Positions 23,301-35,221 of a stretch of 64,000 nt of DNA are shown piece by piece (positions within the stretch are counted from its first letter, which is position 1; the number at the start of each line of letters is the position of its first letter). The translations under genes were made by a program, and so were the position numbers. This stretch comes from Dioscorea cayenensis subsp. rotundata (lineage: Eukaryota; Streptophyta; Magnoliopsida; Dioscoreales; Dioscoreaceae): positions 29,691,916 through 29,755,915 of the forward strand of contig NC_052489.1 of the NCBI RefSeq assembly GCF_009730915.1. The letters are read 5' to 3'. Below the pieces are notes generated by a model, which saw only the letters and a program-made list of their open reading frames with translations, was not told the origin of the DNA and did not search any database.

Positions 23301-24599
23301 CTAATCCAAAGAGTGAGATATCTCCCTAAATCTCATTGCATCCTTTTCAAGCAAAGAAACAAAAACATCCAAGCCACCATCCTGAGACAATGAAGGGATG
23401 AAGATTGACAACCCTTCAAAAGGCACCCATGTTAGTGAAATACCACAAAGCTTCCCACCTCCACCAAAATCAATCTCATCAAGCCCAAACCCTAACCAGC
23501 TATCAACCTCCATATTTGGTGAAAGCACATTGCCATCTGTCTCATAGCAAGGCACAAGATTTCTATCTTTGTAAACTTCAGCAAGGTCAATAAATGACCT
23601 GAAATAATCATTCCCGATGGCTCGAACAGCTTCCCGAACAATCCCCACTGCCTTCGCCACCCCTCCTTCAATCAATGCTCTTGCTTTTGCTTTTGGATAT
23701 ACATCCAGAACCAAGTTACCAAAAAACTCCGACGGCATCGGAGGCTGTAATCGACGCCTACCATTCACTGGCACACTCAGCATGGTACCCTCCTCATCAT
23801 CCAACTGACGTGCTATTGTCACCTTCCTCCATATATACCCTGCCAGCGTCTCAAACGTGGTGTACTTCTCAGTGCTCAATTTATTGGTGTGAGCTTTGAG
23901 CCTCATAATGAACTCTGGAGTGTAGTGAAACAACATGTTGGTGATCTCACTAGGATCAGCATAAACTGGAGTGGCCTTAAACTCATTTGGTTGAGGAGAG
24001 AGAGGTATGAAATCAGTCCCCCAGTGATCGAACTGCACCAGAGGAGGATCTCGAGGCTTGAGCCATGACTGATCATAGACTGGAAGTGGATCAATGGGGA
24101 CACCACGTACCATCTTCCCCCATGCTAGAAAGAAGGAGCTCATCGACTGGCCATCAGCGACACGGTGGTGGCTGGTGATGCCGATGACCAACCCGCCGCA
24201 CTCGAATCGGTTGAGCTGAACTTGGAGCAAGTGCTTTGCGTCATTGACTTCAGGATGGAGGAGTCTGAAGTCTGGTGAGGGAGTGAGAGGCAGGTGATCT
24301 TCTAGTTTGGATGAGACAGTTGCTTCAACGACGAGCGCACCTCCATCAGGGCCTCCGACAGTGAGACAAGGGCGGCCATGGGAGTTGGTGGAGAGGTTGG
24401 CGGTGAGAGTTGGAAAGTGGACGAGGATCTTGGAGAGGGCGGAGATGATGTTAGCGTTGGCGGAGGTGGGACGACTGAAGGCATAGAGGATGGCGACGTG
24501 AATGTTGAGGGCGAAGCGGTCGAAGATGGTGAGGGGGACTTCGGAAGGTTGAGAGAGGGGGCTTGTGAGGGTGGTGGTGCTTGTCACTTTCACTTCCAT
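23301..24599 (-). CDS. BAHD2: BAHD acyltransferase, hydroxycinnamoyltransferase-like
   Basis: Single exon, 432 aa, starting MEVKVTST at the conserved array start. HHRVADG places the catalytic His at 145 and Asp at 149. DFGGGGK begins at residue 377 and has no Trp. Between them the family-typical LTPSPDFRLLHPE and TFETLAGYIWRKVTIARQ segments are intact. By family knowledge it transfers an acyl group from CoA to an amine or alcohol in the cytosol; the N-terminus places it near agmatine/tryptamine hydroxycinnamoyltransferases. It has the shared proximal promoter with a TTTAAA box about 86 bp upstream of the ATG. Closest relatives by eye are BAHD1 and BAHD3. The antisense ORF within it (24378-24647 +) is a composition shadow. 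Confidence 0.94.
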   Translation of the reverse strand: MEVKVTSTTTLTSPLSQPSEVPLTIFDRFALNIHVAILYAFSRPTSANANIISALSKILVHFPTLTANLSTNSHGRPCLTVGGPDGGALVVEATVSSKLEDHLPLTPSPDFRLLHPEVNDAKHLLQVQLNRFECGGLVIGITSHHRVADGQSMSSFFLAWGKMVRGVPIDPLPVYDQSWLKPRDPPLVQFDHWGTDFIPLSPQPNEFKATPVYADPSEITNMLFHYTPEFIMRLKAHTNKLSTEKYTTFETLAGYIWRKVTIARQLDDEEGTMLSVPVNGRRRLQPPMPSEFFGNLVLDVYPKAKARALIEGGVAKAVGIVREAVRAIGNDYFRSFIDLAEVYKDRNLVPCYETDGNVLSPNMEVDSWLGFGLDEIDFGGGGKLCGISLTWVPFEGLSIFIPSLSQDGGLDVFVSLLEKDAMRFREISHSLD

Positions 24600-24760
24600 T
24601 TGTGGGATATGAATATATATTATGTGTGCTTGTTTTGGTTTGTGTGAACGGACGGGTAGGCACTAGACTCGACAGAGATGAGCATTTAAAGGTGGTGAAC
24701 TGGTTGTATTTTTCGCACTCTCTGGTTTTTTTATTAAAATATTTCTGAATTAACAAAATC
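24600..24760 (-). promoter_or_regulatory. BAHD2 proximal promoter, TTTAAA box at 24685-24690
   Basis: The block 'catttaaaggtggtgaactgg' type recurs upstream of BAHD3-6. On the - strand it reads AACCAGTTCACCACC followed by the TTTAAA box, placing a start site roughly 50-60 bp before the ATG. Confidence 0.6.
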
Positions 24761-25560
24761 TATTTGCGGGATGAGAGTGACCCTAAATTTGGTGAGACAT
24801 AAATCAGCTAGTGAGGAAAGAATAAAAAAATAAAACATCAGCAATCAACCTAACAAATCACACACGCAAACAAGACCCAGGCCATTAATCTACAAAACCA
24901 AAAGATAAGAAAGCAGTTAGCCGCTATGAGGAGCCAAATACCGCCACCTCCATACCAGAAAACTAAAAAACTGTTTTAAAAAAATGCAGGTTTTGTCTTG
25001 CTAAATAATAATATTCCATCATTCCGATAATTAGAACTAAGAAGATATGCCTCAAAACTGATGTGAAGCAACACCACATGGTTAGAAAAATAAAACCATT
25101 GTTCACACAAGCTGATTTGATTTGACTTTTTACGTGCAACTCACACATATTTCTACAAACGACGAAGGAGTAGGTTTTTTTAGACCTCGCCATCAAGTCC
25201 TTATCATTGTTTACGTAGTATGAAGGGTTTAGATTCCAAGGCAACCCTCAGCCTTTCCCTATGTGTTGGGTGTAATTCAGAGGATTTTCAATGGAAAATG
25301 CAAAGAAAGAGAGTAATAATCAAACAACGTCTATCAGTCTTTCATATATTAAGATATGGATTTCAGGCTAACGACAGAGAGTTATAATAACTAGGCATAA
25401 CTGAACATACACTCACACTACATGACTCCCGCTACATAGATAACTGCTCCAAAGACAAAGTCTTAACAACATACTCTGTCTTTCAAGTTGACTATCACAC
25501 TTGTAGTTTTCAAAATAACATACGACTATATTCAGGTATTACAGTAATTTTATATTTAAT
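24761..25560. other. shared 5' flank of the duplicated BAHD unit, then unassigned DNA
   Basis: About 24770-25200 is recognisably related to 37800-38170, 46230-46560 and 50745-50936/55730-55950 (shared pieces such as 'aaagaataaaaa', 'aaaacatca' and 'ccagaaaac'). No ORF is supported. It marks the extent of the duplicated unit. Confidence 0.55.
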
Positions 25561-27480
25561 TATCTAATAATAATTTATACCGTCTTTTATTTGATAGAGA
25601 CACACACAAAAATGCTTGAACTACAGAATTTCGATCTACAGGGAAGGAGGTGAATACTAGTAATAACTCTAAATTAATTTGAAAATTAACCTAACGAGTG
25701 AAATAGTGTGGATAAACAAAACCAAAAGAAAACTAAGAAATACAGAAATAAAACCGGAGAGAAATTAAAGGAAAAAACGATCTCTGGACATAGTATCCGT
25801 CTGGGGTTATGATATACAGAACAAAGGTTGTTTAGGTATGCAATCCTATTTAATCTGAGACGTTTCCATAATTATACTAAATCCTGATTTCTCGGGCGAA
25901 GAATAACTGAATAGGTGCAGAGCTGATACAGACATCCACACAATCGCATTAACACTATAAAATCTCACTATGAGCTAATTAATGATAATCTCTTAAGTAA
26001 ATAATCCCCCACCTAAATAAAGAGAGATTACCCCTAATCCGAATACAAATTAGATATGAGATTTCTCCGAAAATCCACTCCACATGATTGCAAAGGGCAC
26101 GGAGATTGTCAACAACTCACTCGGGAGAATTGATGGAGATTGGTCTCCAAAGTACCATATACCCAGGCTTACTCACAATTCTCTCTAAGCACGGCATAAC
26201 ACACCAAAAATAATAGCTAGGGCTTTTGCATCGTTAGCAACCAAACATTTAAACACGCAATTAAATTCAAATAGATATGATTGCAAATGAGAAATCAATT
26301 AAAGCATTGAATATTTAGCAACCAAAGTTATAAAAATAAACCCTAAAGTTCAACTACGCCAAACATCTACAAATTAACACTCTGTTAATGGAGAGCAAGT
26401 ATTCAAAATACAAAGAATAGGAGTAGATATAGGATCCATGAAAACCCCATAGTTAATTCCTAGGATGGAGAGTCGCCGAGGTAGCTTTCATGCATACAAC
26501 CAAGATGAGTTTGACAGCTACGATCTCCAATCCCCTTGAATGCCGAGTCTAACCCCTCTCCAAATCTTACCTAAGGTGCTGGAGATTAGGCCTTTTTCTC
26601 CCTCAATCTCGCTTTCAAGAATTGCCCCAAAGAATAAAGAGAAAGAATAGATAATGCCCTAAAAATCTTCTTAAGTTATATTTATATTTGACTACTTATG
26701 GGCTGCTTATGGACGTAAGGGCAAGGTTATAAGAGAGCTGGGGAAGATAGTCGCGAGCCTTACTAGCAAGCTTACGGCCGTAAGCTTCATCCATAAGATC
26801 TTCTGAATATGTTACCATCCAGCTTACGATCGTAAGCGCTGGACCATAACCTTCTCCGTTTGTTTCTTGCGACTGCCCTTACGGTGTGCACTATGGTCGT
26901 AAGCTCCTCTGAATAGTCCTTATGGGTATCCTTACGGGCGTAATACTTGCCCGTAAGGTCTTCTAAATTGACTATGAATCCTCCTTACAGGCATAAGCAT
27001 GCCCGCAAGGTCTTATGTACTATACTTACGGCCATAAGGTGGACCGTAAGCTGCCTGTAAGCAACACAGCTATTTGCCTTATCCTTGTTCTAATGATGAC
27101 TAGAGAGCTCCAACTTTATCATTTTTGGTTTAAATTGCTTCTTTTGGATCTCCCTCGCCTTTAAACACTGTCCTAACCCTGTTAATGCAAAACACACGAT
27201 ATTTAGCTTCGAATTTCCCATTAAGGTTCTAAGATATGCCAAATGAGTGTACAAACTAGATATGAAATACGTGATCCTATGAGTCCGTTTTTACTTACCT
27301 GTCCCTTCTTTGTTACCCGAATCCTAATTCAAAGGGAAATCCACAGTGCTTATTTTTCTATTCATCTTCTAACTTGGCGGCACTGTGATTCCTAGATCAA
27401 AATTTACCAAAGCAACATTAAAGCCTTTCGATATTGCAGCGGTGGAATTCTCTCTCCGACCTCTCTCCATTCCTTTAATT
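25561..27480. repeat. unclassified dispersed-repeat-like block with CTTACG/CGTAAG cluster
   Basis: No ORF is present. Its style (UTR-like, long, non-coding) resembles the LTR or untranslated part of a large retrotransposon in - orientation, but I could not find both ends. Within 26710-27060 there are two perfect 14-bp palindromes, CTTACGGCCGTAAG (26771) and CTTACGATCGTAAG (26823), and several half-sites or near-palindromes. Confidence 0.4.
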
Positions 27481-27897
27481 TTGTTGAGGTTTGATTGAAA
27501 AGAATGAATACATATATGGATGAAGACTTAGACTTCATGACTGAAGTGAAGAAGACTTAGTCAAACTGAATAAAGATGAAATGATTTTTTATTAAATTAT
27601 AATTAAGCTAGTATGGGTGATAGCATGCTTTTGTTTGTACGTAGTTTGGGTTGTATTATTTCTGCATTTATGTTGCTTTGAATGGGGTGCAAGGTAAGTC
27701 CTCTCTTCTATGTTCAATTTGGAAAACTGAGAAATAGGAAACTCATTGAATTATAGTTGTTTTCTATCAACATTGTTCTTTGTTTTTAAGGTGCAGGTGC
27801 TAAAGTATCTCAAGATCCCTACAAATTTCTCTTTTGGTTCTCTTTGTTTTTGTATTGATGGTTAATGTGCTTGTTGTATGCTAGCAATTGTTAGAGG
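27481..27897. other. intergenic, nothing recognised
   Basis: No ORF, terminal repeat or RNA signal is seen. Confidence 0.4.

Positions 27898-27962
<65 letters not shown>
27898..27962. repeat. (TA)n(TG)n microsatellite
   Basis: About 11 TA units run into about 20 TG units. It abuts the presumed 3' end of the minus-strand LINE relic, so it may have grown from the LINE tail. Confidence 0.95.
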
Positions 27963-27963
<1 letters not shown>

Positions 27964-28690
27964 TGAGGGGATAAACCAATTTAATTGATTAAGGAAAAAC
28001 AAACACAGTCAACGAGCAAGAAGAAATCGCATAAAATACATCGAAACAAAAAAGAACAATCCACTATATGTGGAGGAAAGGGAAAAGAACAACACAAGCA
28101 CCCACACAATGGGTAACAAAATAGGTGCAACCTAGAAAGAAAAGCTTTTCTAGGTTGACCTAAGCAAGATTCGGTCAGACTAGACTAGTGCCAACGTCAG
28201 TCACTCTGGGGCTACTCGGATCACCCCCACTAGCCTGGATATACTCCAGGCTCCTCCTCGTTGTGCTAGCTGAGGCCTACATCTTTGGTCGTTTTGAATC
28301 AACGGTTGTAGATATCTAAATATGCTCCTGTATTTCATTTTAGCCAAACATTCCAGATAATAGCTCTGGATAGGATATCCTAAGAGAATTTTTTTTGTTT
28401 ACCCAGATGAGTCCTCCAGGTTTCCCACATATCTATGATAGAGCTAGGGAAGTGAGATAGAACTGAACTTTGACCAAAGTGTTCCCAAATGCGAACTGTG
28501 TAGGGGATGTGTATGAATAGATGGTCCTCTGATTCTAATTCCCCATGGTAGAGTAAGCAAGTGGCAGTTTGCAGAGTAACCTGGGTAGGAGCACTTGGTT
28601 TGCAGCTTGAAAAGATCACTATATGGTTTGAAACAATCTGCATGGTAGTAGTACCAATGGTTTGATTTGTACATGATCCAGGTTGCTACA
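27963..28690 (-). mobile_element. LINE (non-LTR retrotransposon) 3' relic with zinc-binding RT region
   Basis: On the - strand 28643-28380 encodes a segment with C-L-L-Y-H-G-E-L-E-S-E-D-H-L-F-I-H spacing, followed by a W-E-H-F motif. This matches the zf-RVT region that closes plant LINE ORF2. Downstream, 'ggtttatcccctcatca' on the - strand resembles plant LINE 3' ends. The 5' part is missing and reading frames are broken. Confidence 0.65.
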
Positions 28691-29707
28691 AGCGTTGTGA
28701 GTGTGATTGTTGTGTTTAAGTTCGAAGACTTGATGATGGTTCTTTTATTTTTCTTCTACTGTATGTGGATGACATATTAATTGATGTGAAGAGTATATAT
28801 GATGTGATTGAGTTAAAAACCTTATTGGGAAAGGAGTTTGATATGAAAGATTTGGGAGCTGAAAGATGATTTTTGGTATGGAGATATGTAGGGATAGAAG
28901 CTTAAGAAAACTGTGGTTATCTCAACAAAATTTTGTTGAGAAGGTATTTGACAAATTTATTATGAGCAGTGCTAAACCAGTTAGCATTCCATTGGCTGCC
29001 GACTTGAAACTTTCTTAAGATCGATGCCCAAAATCAAAAAGTGAGGTTGAAGGTATATCATCAGTTCCTAATGCTTGTGCAGTTGGTTGCTTAATGTATG
29101 CTATGGTTTGTACAAGACCGTACCAGATTTGGCACATGTTGTTAGTCAGGTCAACAAGTTCATGTCGAAGGCTAGTAAACAACATTGGGAAGCCGTCAAG
29201 TGGATTTTCAAATATATCAGAGGCACTGTAGATTATGGCAGTGAAAAGGATGATCATTCAGTTAAGGGATATATGGATTCAGACTACACAGGAGATTTGG
29301 ATGACAGGAGGTCTACTACAGGTATGTTTTTACTCTTGCAGGAGGGCCTACTTGTCGGAAGTCTACTATTCAGTTCATTGTTGCATTGTCCACAATTGAG
29401 CTAGTATATGGAAATTGCAGAGGCTACGAAAGAAGCTTTATGGATTACAAGTCTAGTCAGAGAATTGGGTATTAAGCAAGGTGGAGTTAGATTGCATTGT
29501 CGCAGTCAAAGTGCAATCTACTTGGTAAAGATTCAAGTTTATCATGCTAGGACCAAACACATTGAGGTGAGATTTCACAAATTCAGGGAGTTGGTGGCAT
29601 GTTGTCGAATATTATTGGAGAAGATTCACACCTCAGAGAATGAAGCTGATATTTTTCACAAAGACAGTGACTACAGAGAGATTTCACATATTACTTGGAC
29701 TTGATTA
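28670..29707 (+). pseudogene. Copia RT/RNase H relic
   Basis: Broken frames retain YVDDI (28759-28780), LGKEFDMKDLGAE, a block reading SKASKQHWEAVKWIFKYIRG, DSDYTGDLDDRRSTTG and RNase H remnants ending near EADIFHKDSDY. This is the C-terminal half of a Copia polyprotein, with several frameshifts and stops. The LTR remnant follows 100 bp downstream. Confidence 0.85.
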
Positions 29708-29808
29708 ATGTTTCCAAATGCTAAGGAGGCATGGCATTTAACCTATCTAGATGATGAGAAGCTCCCCGGGTTTCTATCTCTGTGGGGTATATCTGGGAAG
29801 GTGGAGAT

Positions 29809-30063
29809 TGTTGTATATGGCTTGTATACAAAGGTGAACGGGCAGATGCTGGAGCGAACATGAAGGAATGGAGCGTAGCGTAGGAGTAGAGTCGAGTTGG
29901 GTTTATATATATAGTCATGTAATTTGTAGCCCTAATTTTCTAATAAAGAAATCTACAATCGTTTTGCTCTCGAGGACGCAAGCATACTCTGTTAAACCTC
30001 GTTAAATTTCTTGTGTTTGCAATTGTTTTTCCTCAGATCTTTGTTCAATATAATTTTTCAACA
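29809..30063 (+). repeat. 3' LTR of the Copia relic, about 255 bp
   Basis: It is preceded by a purine-rich tract (gggaaggtggagat). It starts TGTTGTATATGG and ends TTTTTCAACA, giving TGTTG...CAACA ends. No matching 5' LTR lies upstream in the window, so the element is 5'-truncated. Confidence 0.7.
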
Positions 30064-30149
30064 CTTCGGAAGATTAACCACATAAACATTATTATTATTA
30101 ATTTTCTTGATTACTGTATGTGGGCCATACTTTTTAGTAGCTTGTAGCT

Positions 30150-30600
30150 TGTTGTAACTTCTATTTGGAAACATTTCTTTACACAAGAACACCATAACTT
30201 CATCACTAGATTCACCAATCTCATGAAAATACTAAATAAGTTGGACAGTGTAAATTGTATTACTAGCCAATTGTAAAACCTTTCTTAATATTTAATGCTG
30301 GTCTCCATTCATCTCCAGATTAGAATCAGATTGGATGATAACCATTTTTCAAGACAATCTTCTACTTAGCTCTATCTAAATTGTCTAGCATGCTTGTCAT
30401 TTACCTTTGGAATAGGGAATTTATATCCTATAGTAATTTTGTTTATAATCTTGTTATCAATACACATTCTCTAGCTTACATATCAATTATTAATGCAAGG
30501 ATTGCACAAAGGTTTATGCTCTCTTGGAAACGCTTCTTCGCAATAGCACTTCCATGCTCTTTCTCTTTCAAAATCTCATTTTCCTTGGGGTTCATTCTAT
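30150..30600 (-). pseudogene. Ty3/gypsy reverse transcriptase relic
   Basis: Read on the - strand, fragments resemble the gypsy RT core: RMCIDNK followed by INKITIGYKFPIP, then KIVLKNGYHPI and SGDEWRPAL. Stops and frameshifts are frequent. No LTRs are assigned. Confidence 0.6.
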
Positions 30601-30696
30601 AGTGGATAAGTTTATCAAACTGACCGACCCTTGAAATTAATTATATCTATATATTGTTGAATATTTCCTCCATATTGCAGGCCTCTCATCCTGCTA

Positions 30697-31033
30697 CATT
30701 TGGTGCTTTCATTGAGAGCGGGTGGTGTGGGACTAGGTGAGGGGCTAACCAGCGGAGGGTTTTGACCAGTAGAGGGGCTGACCAGGGAGGGTTCTGACCA
30801 GGGACAAACCTGAGTGAAGTGCTCTGAGTGAAACGTTGCTGAGTGAAGTGTCGTTGAGTTAAGCGTACCTGATCCGACGAGGACGTCGGGTCTGATCAGG
30901 GGAGCAATGTTGAAAACCTGGTTTAGTCCCACATCGCCTAATTGAGGGGGAGTCAATGTGCATATATGTGGGGGGCAACCCCACCCTATCAGGCCGGTCT
31001 TTTGGGGTTGCGGGTCCCCCGCTGTGTGCAACA
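30697..31033 (+). mobile_element. TRIM-like / LTR-retrotransposon remnant
   Basis: A PBS-like TTTGGTGCTTTCATTGAGAG sits at 30699. A short internal region with repeated 'gaccag' and 'gagtgaa' words follows, then an A/G-rich tract and a short terminal repeat-like unit 30908-31033 (TGTTG...CAACA) containing 'tagtcccacatcg', common in plant LTR elements. No coding capacity is seen. A left LTR is not found. Confidence 0.5.
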
Positions 31034-31915
31034 ATTCCTAATACATGTTGTTTTAGAAAAAAAAAAGTTATTCCAAAATAATTGTCGTTTTACAATATCA
31101 ATGCAATACTTATTCTTTTTTTTTTTTCCAATTTTACCCATTTTTTCTAATAGTTTAGTAATTTAGTTGGTTTTTGTGTTAAACTTTAGAAAATTTAATG
31201 TTATTTTTAATTCTTACTAATTTTTGTGTAATATTTTTAAACGACATGTATTTAGCAACGGAGATAGAAGAGAGTATACCACACAGTTGGTAATATATTA
31301 AGTATTAATTTTTTATGTTTTTTTTGCTTTAAAGTTCACCCCTTTAGATGAAAAAGCCTTGCAATTTACTGGCAACAATGTGCATTTAATGCCACACTTC
31401 TCTCAGAGTCATATATATCTGTTTTGGAAATAAAATTTATCCTTGGTTTTATCTTTATATAAGCATCTCTATTTTATCTTAATTCTAAAATTTCACTAAA
31501 AGCCTTCTTTGGTTATTTACTTTTTTAAAATAGTTAATTAGGCATTATAAAATCTTAAAATGATAAAACTATCCTTCAAAAAATATATATGTCAAGAAAA
31601 ATTTTCTAGAAAATAAATATATTAATCTTAGTTAATTATTTTTTTTAGAAGAGAGGCATTAATTTTGTCAATTTTTAAAACTTATAAAATTGATATTTTT
31701 TCTTAAATAATTTTGTTGGCTTTTCTTTTAATGTGAGAGAGAAAGTAAAGCCTTCTTTTTATGCGTGCTTAATATAAGTGATTAACTTATAATGTTTAGA
31801 TATTTCTACGACTGAAAGAACATATTTTGCTGCAGACTTGATGTATGAGGATTAATTATTTTTATGTTACTATATTTTTTTTTTTTCCTTCGAGGAAAGT
31901 TCCTAGGAAGCCACC

Positions 31916-31969
<54 letters not shown>

Positions 31970-32407
31970 TAGTAATTCTAAGCACAAATAATTAGTCATG
32001 TTTTTATATATGATAATAAAATTTAAATCCAAATGGTTTGCAATAAAATTGTGGAGTTTTCAAAGAAATAAATTTAACATCTTTTTTTGAAAAAAATTAA
32101 GATAGTGCAGAAGGATTTATCCAAAAATCTTTTGATTTGTTTAGCGTTAAGTTTCTTCATTATATCCAAAATTATTCACGTAACTTAATTATTTATTAAA
32201 TCACATCCTGCTGAACATTCCTCTTATATTAATTATTAATTAACTTATTACAAATGTAAAAGGATCACTAATACACGCAACATGCATTTTGAATCTTTGA
32301 TAACCATTTAATGCAACAAGACTATTCAACCTTCGTATAATTATCAAACCCAACAGTACTTCCAAAGATCAATAGAAACTAATTAACCAGACATACCCTA
32401 ATGTACT
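31034..32407. other. AT-rich 3' flank of BAHD3
   Basis: It contains a (TTA)n microsatellite at 31917-31969 and a single diverged copy (about 32045-32175) of the 145-bp unit triplicated beside BAHD2. No gene is seen. Confidence 0.6.
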
Positions 32408-33709
32408 CTAATCCAAAGAGTGAGATATCTCCCTAAATTTCGGTGCATGCTTTTCAAGAAGAGAAAGAAAAACATCCAAGCCACCATCCTGAGACAAAGA
32501 AGGGATGAGGATTGACAATCCTTCAAAAGGCACCCATGTAAGCGAAATACCACAAAGCTTCCCACCTCCACCAAAATCAATCTCATTAAACCCAAGCCCT
32601 AACCAGCAATCAATCTCCATATTTGGTGAAAGCACATTGCCATCCTTTTCAAAGCAAGGCACAAGATCTCTATCTCTGTAAACCTCAGCAAGGTCAATGA
32701 ACGACCGGAAATAATTATCTCCTGTTGCTCTCACCGCTTGGCGAATGATCCCGGCCGCCATCGCCACCCCTCCTTTGATCAATTCTCTTGCTTTTGCTTT
32801 CGAATATGCATTTAGAACCATGTTACCAAAAAATTCAGGCGGCACCGGAGGCATTAACCGACGCCTACCATTCACTGACACAGTCAGCTTGGTATTCTCC
32901 TCATCATCCAACTGTCGTGCTATCGTCACCTTCCTCCATATATACCCTGCTAGTGTCTCAAACGTGGTGTGCTTCTCAGTGCTCAATTTATTGGTTTGAG
33001 CTTTGAGCTTCATAATGAACTCTGGAGTGTAGTGCAACAATATGTTGGTGATCTCACTTGGATCAGCATAAACCGGAGTGACACAAAACTCATTTGGTTG
33101 AGGAGAGAGAGGGATAAAATCAGTCCCCCAGTGATTGAACTGCACCAGAGGAGGATCCCGAGGCTTGAGCCATGACTGATCATAGACTGGAAGTGGATCA
33201 ATGGGGACACCACGTACCATCTTCCCCCATGCTACTGTGAAAGTACTCATGGACTGGCCGTCAGCAACACGGTGGTGGGCGGTGACTCCAATGACCAGCC
33301 CGCCGCACTGGAACCGGTTGAGCTGAACTTGGAGCAAGTGCTTTGCGTCTTTGACTTCAGGATGGAGGAATCTGAAGTCCGGTGAGGGAGTGAGAGGCAG
33401 GTGATCTTTTAGTTTGGATGAGACAGTGGCTTCAACGACTAGCGCACCTCCATCTGAGCCTCCGACAGTGAAACAAGGACGGCCATGTGAGTCGGTGGAG
33501 AGGTTGGCTGTGAGAGTTGGGAAGTGGACGAGGGTCTTGGAGAGGGCGGAGATGATGTCAGCGTTGGTGGAGGTGGGAGGAGTGAAGGCGTAGAGGACGG
33601 CGACATGGAGGTTGAGGGCGAAGCGATCGAAGATGGTGAGGGGGACGTCAGAAGGGTGAGAGATGGGGCTAGTGAGGATGGTGGAGCTTGCCACTTTCAC
33701 GACTTCCAT
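32408..33709 (-). CDS. BAHD3: BAHD acyltransferase, hydroxycinnamoyltransferase-like
   Basis: Single exon, 433 aa from MEVVKVASS. The frame is open for 73 more codons upstream, but that part overlaps the conserved promoter and a (TA)n tract, so I reject the longer start. HHRVADG gives His146/Asp150; DFGGGGK starts at 378. One extra Val near the N-terminus distinguishes it from BAHD1/2. Role as for its paralogues: CoA-dependent acyl transfer, acceptor unknown. It has the shared promoter with TATTTAAA at 33772-33779. The gene is complete and there is no sign of decay. Confidence 0.94.
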   Translation of the reverse strand: MEVVKVASSTILTSPISHPSDVPLTIFDRFALNLHVAVLYAFTPPTSTNADIISALSKTLVHFPTLTANLSTDSHGRPCFTVGGSDGGALVVEATVSSKLKDHLPLTPSPDFRFLHPEVKDAKHLLQVQLNRFQCGGLVIGVTAHHRVADGQSMSTFTVAWGKMVRGVPIDPLPVYDQSWLKPRDPPLVQFNHWGTDFIPLSPQPNEFCVTPVYADPSEITNILLHYTPEFIMKLKAQTNKLSTEKHTTFETLAGYIWRKVTIARQLDDEENTKLTVSVNGRRRLMPPVPPEFFGNMVLNAYSKAKARELIKGGVAMAAGIIRQAVRATGDNYFRSFIDLAEVYRDRDLVPCFEKDGNVLSPNMEIDCWLGLGFNEIDFGGGGKLCGISLTWVPFEGLSILIPSLSQDGGLDVFLSLLEKHAPKFREISHSLD

Positions 33710-33800
33710 TTGTGAGATATGAATATTATGGGTTCTCCGTTTGTGTGAATGGAAAGGTATATAGAGGCAGGTATTTAAAGGCAGTGAACTGGTTATATAT
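33710..33800 (-). promoter_or_regulatory. BAHD3 proximal promoter, TATTTAAA at 33772-33779
   Basis: Same block as BAHD2, 4, 5 and 6. The box is about 65 bp upstream of the ATG, with 'ggcagtgaactggtt' just beyond. A (TA)n tract follows at about 33796-33814. Confidence 0.6.
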
Positions 33801-35187
33801 ATATATATATATATGAATGAATAATTGAGTTGCATCGTCATTGCTGCATTAATTCCTGCTTCAATTCCACTCGTAAATGTCAATGGTGGCGGCCATGGTT
33901 GTCGTACACCCCATGTGTGCTTGAACAATGCTTTAGCAGCTTCCGCTCGTGTGGTAGTGCTAGCTTTGGCAGCATCTGTCGGGTGGTCTGCCTAATGCTA
34001 CATGTTGACAAATTTAGTTAGACAGGATCCTGGCATCCATTAACACTTGTCAGTGATCCTTAGGTTCAAAAATATATCTTTTATCAATCATCCTTATGTC
34101 AAAAATATATATAATTTTTTTCAATTTGGATGATAATTTTTGGGTTGATATATTTAATTTCAAATGTTGATCTTAATTTCGATATTTGGCTTATCAAGAA
34201 AGGTTTTTTACCCATGTCTGCGCCAACTGTTTACTTACCATTTATTATTAATTATTATATAATTGGAACTAACTCATTTGCTGATACTTTCACTTATATT
34301 TTTCTTGTGATCATTTGTGTTAATTAGTATGTGTTTTCTAAAATAATAAAATCACAATAAATAATATTTTCTAAGAGACTTATATGGTGTCTAGCTTTGG
34401 CTTATAAATTGGTTTAACGGTTAGTTAAATCTATTTATAAATAGAAAGTAAGAAGTTATCAGTATTCAGTTGGACTTGTTAGATTAAAAAAATTAAAATA
34501 ATTGGCGCTCTTCGTCTTCCAGTTATGGAGTTTCTTTTCGCTTATTTCGTTTTAGTTTGTTCCACGATGACTTCCTGTGAAATACATCACTACTGGTAAT
34601 GACTTCCTAAGTCACTTGGATCAGGGTTGTTTTTTTTCTTCTTTTTCAGTTCTCTATATGTGTTTTTGTTTATTGGATAAAATTTTGGTTTATCCACTTA
34701 TATAAAAAAATAATAATAATAATTTAGAAGTCAAAAGTAAATTTTTTTTACTAATATATATATATATATATATATATATTAGCAAAGTGTACAAGTTAGA
34801 TTAAAAAAACTTGATGATTTGTGCTCTTATTTTACTTTAGTTGAGGTTTGAATCCGTCTTTTGACGAAAAAAATTATTATTATTAAATCAAAATAGTTTA
34901 CACAAAGAATCTAATATCATTAAATCAAAATATCATTGACTTTAATATATCTTGAATTAACCAATTATTCGCAGACATATATTTCATCACTCAAACTACC
35001 CTCAGTCCTATTTATAGACAAATCCTAAGACCGGTAGAGTAGAGGAGATATTATTTAATATTAATTATCCTTTAAGAAGATAATCAAGATATATTGGTTT
35101 GTTATGAACTTTCAATGATTGCTTGAGTAATCAATGCTACAAAAAATCAATAGAAATATTCAAAGAACCCACTTCCAAATCCAGACA

Positions 35188-35221
<34 letters not shown>

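Noticed and set aside
30697-31033. Cassandra-type TRIM with a 5S rRNA-like LTR
   Set aside because: No 5S internal-promoter-like sequence was seen in the 126-bp unit.
33710-33928. 73-residue N-terminal extension of BAHD3
   Set aside because: It covers the conserved promoter box and a (TA)n tract, and other copies start at the aligned MEVKV position.
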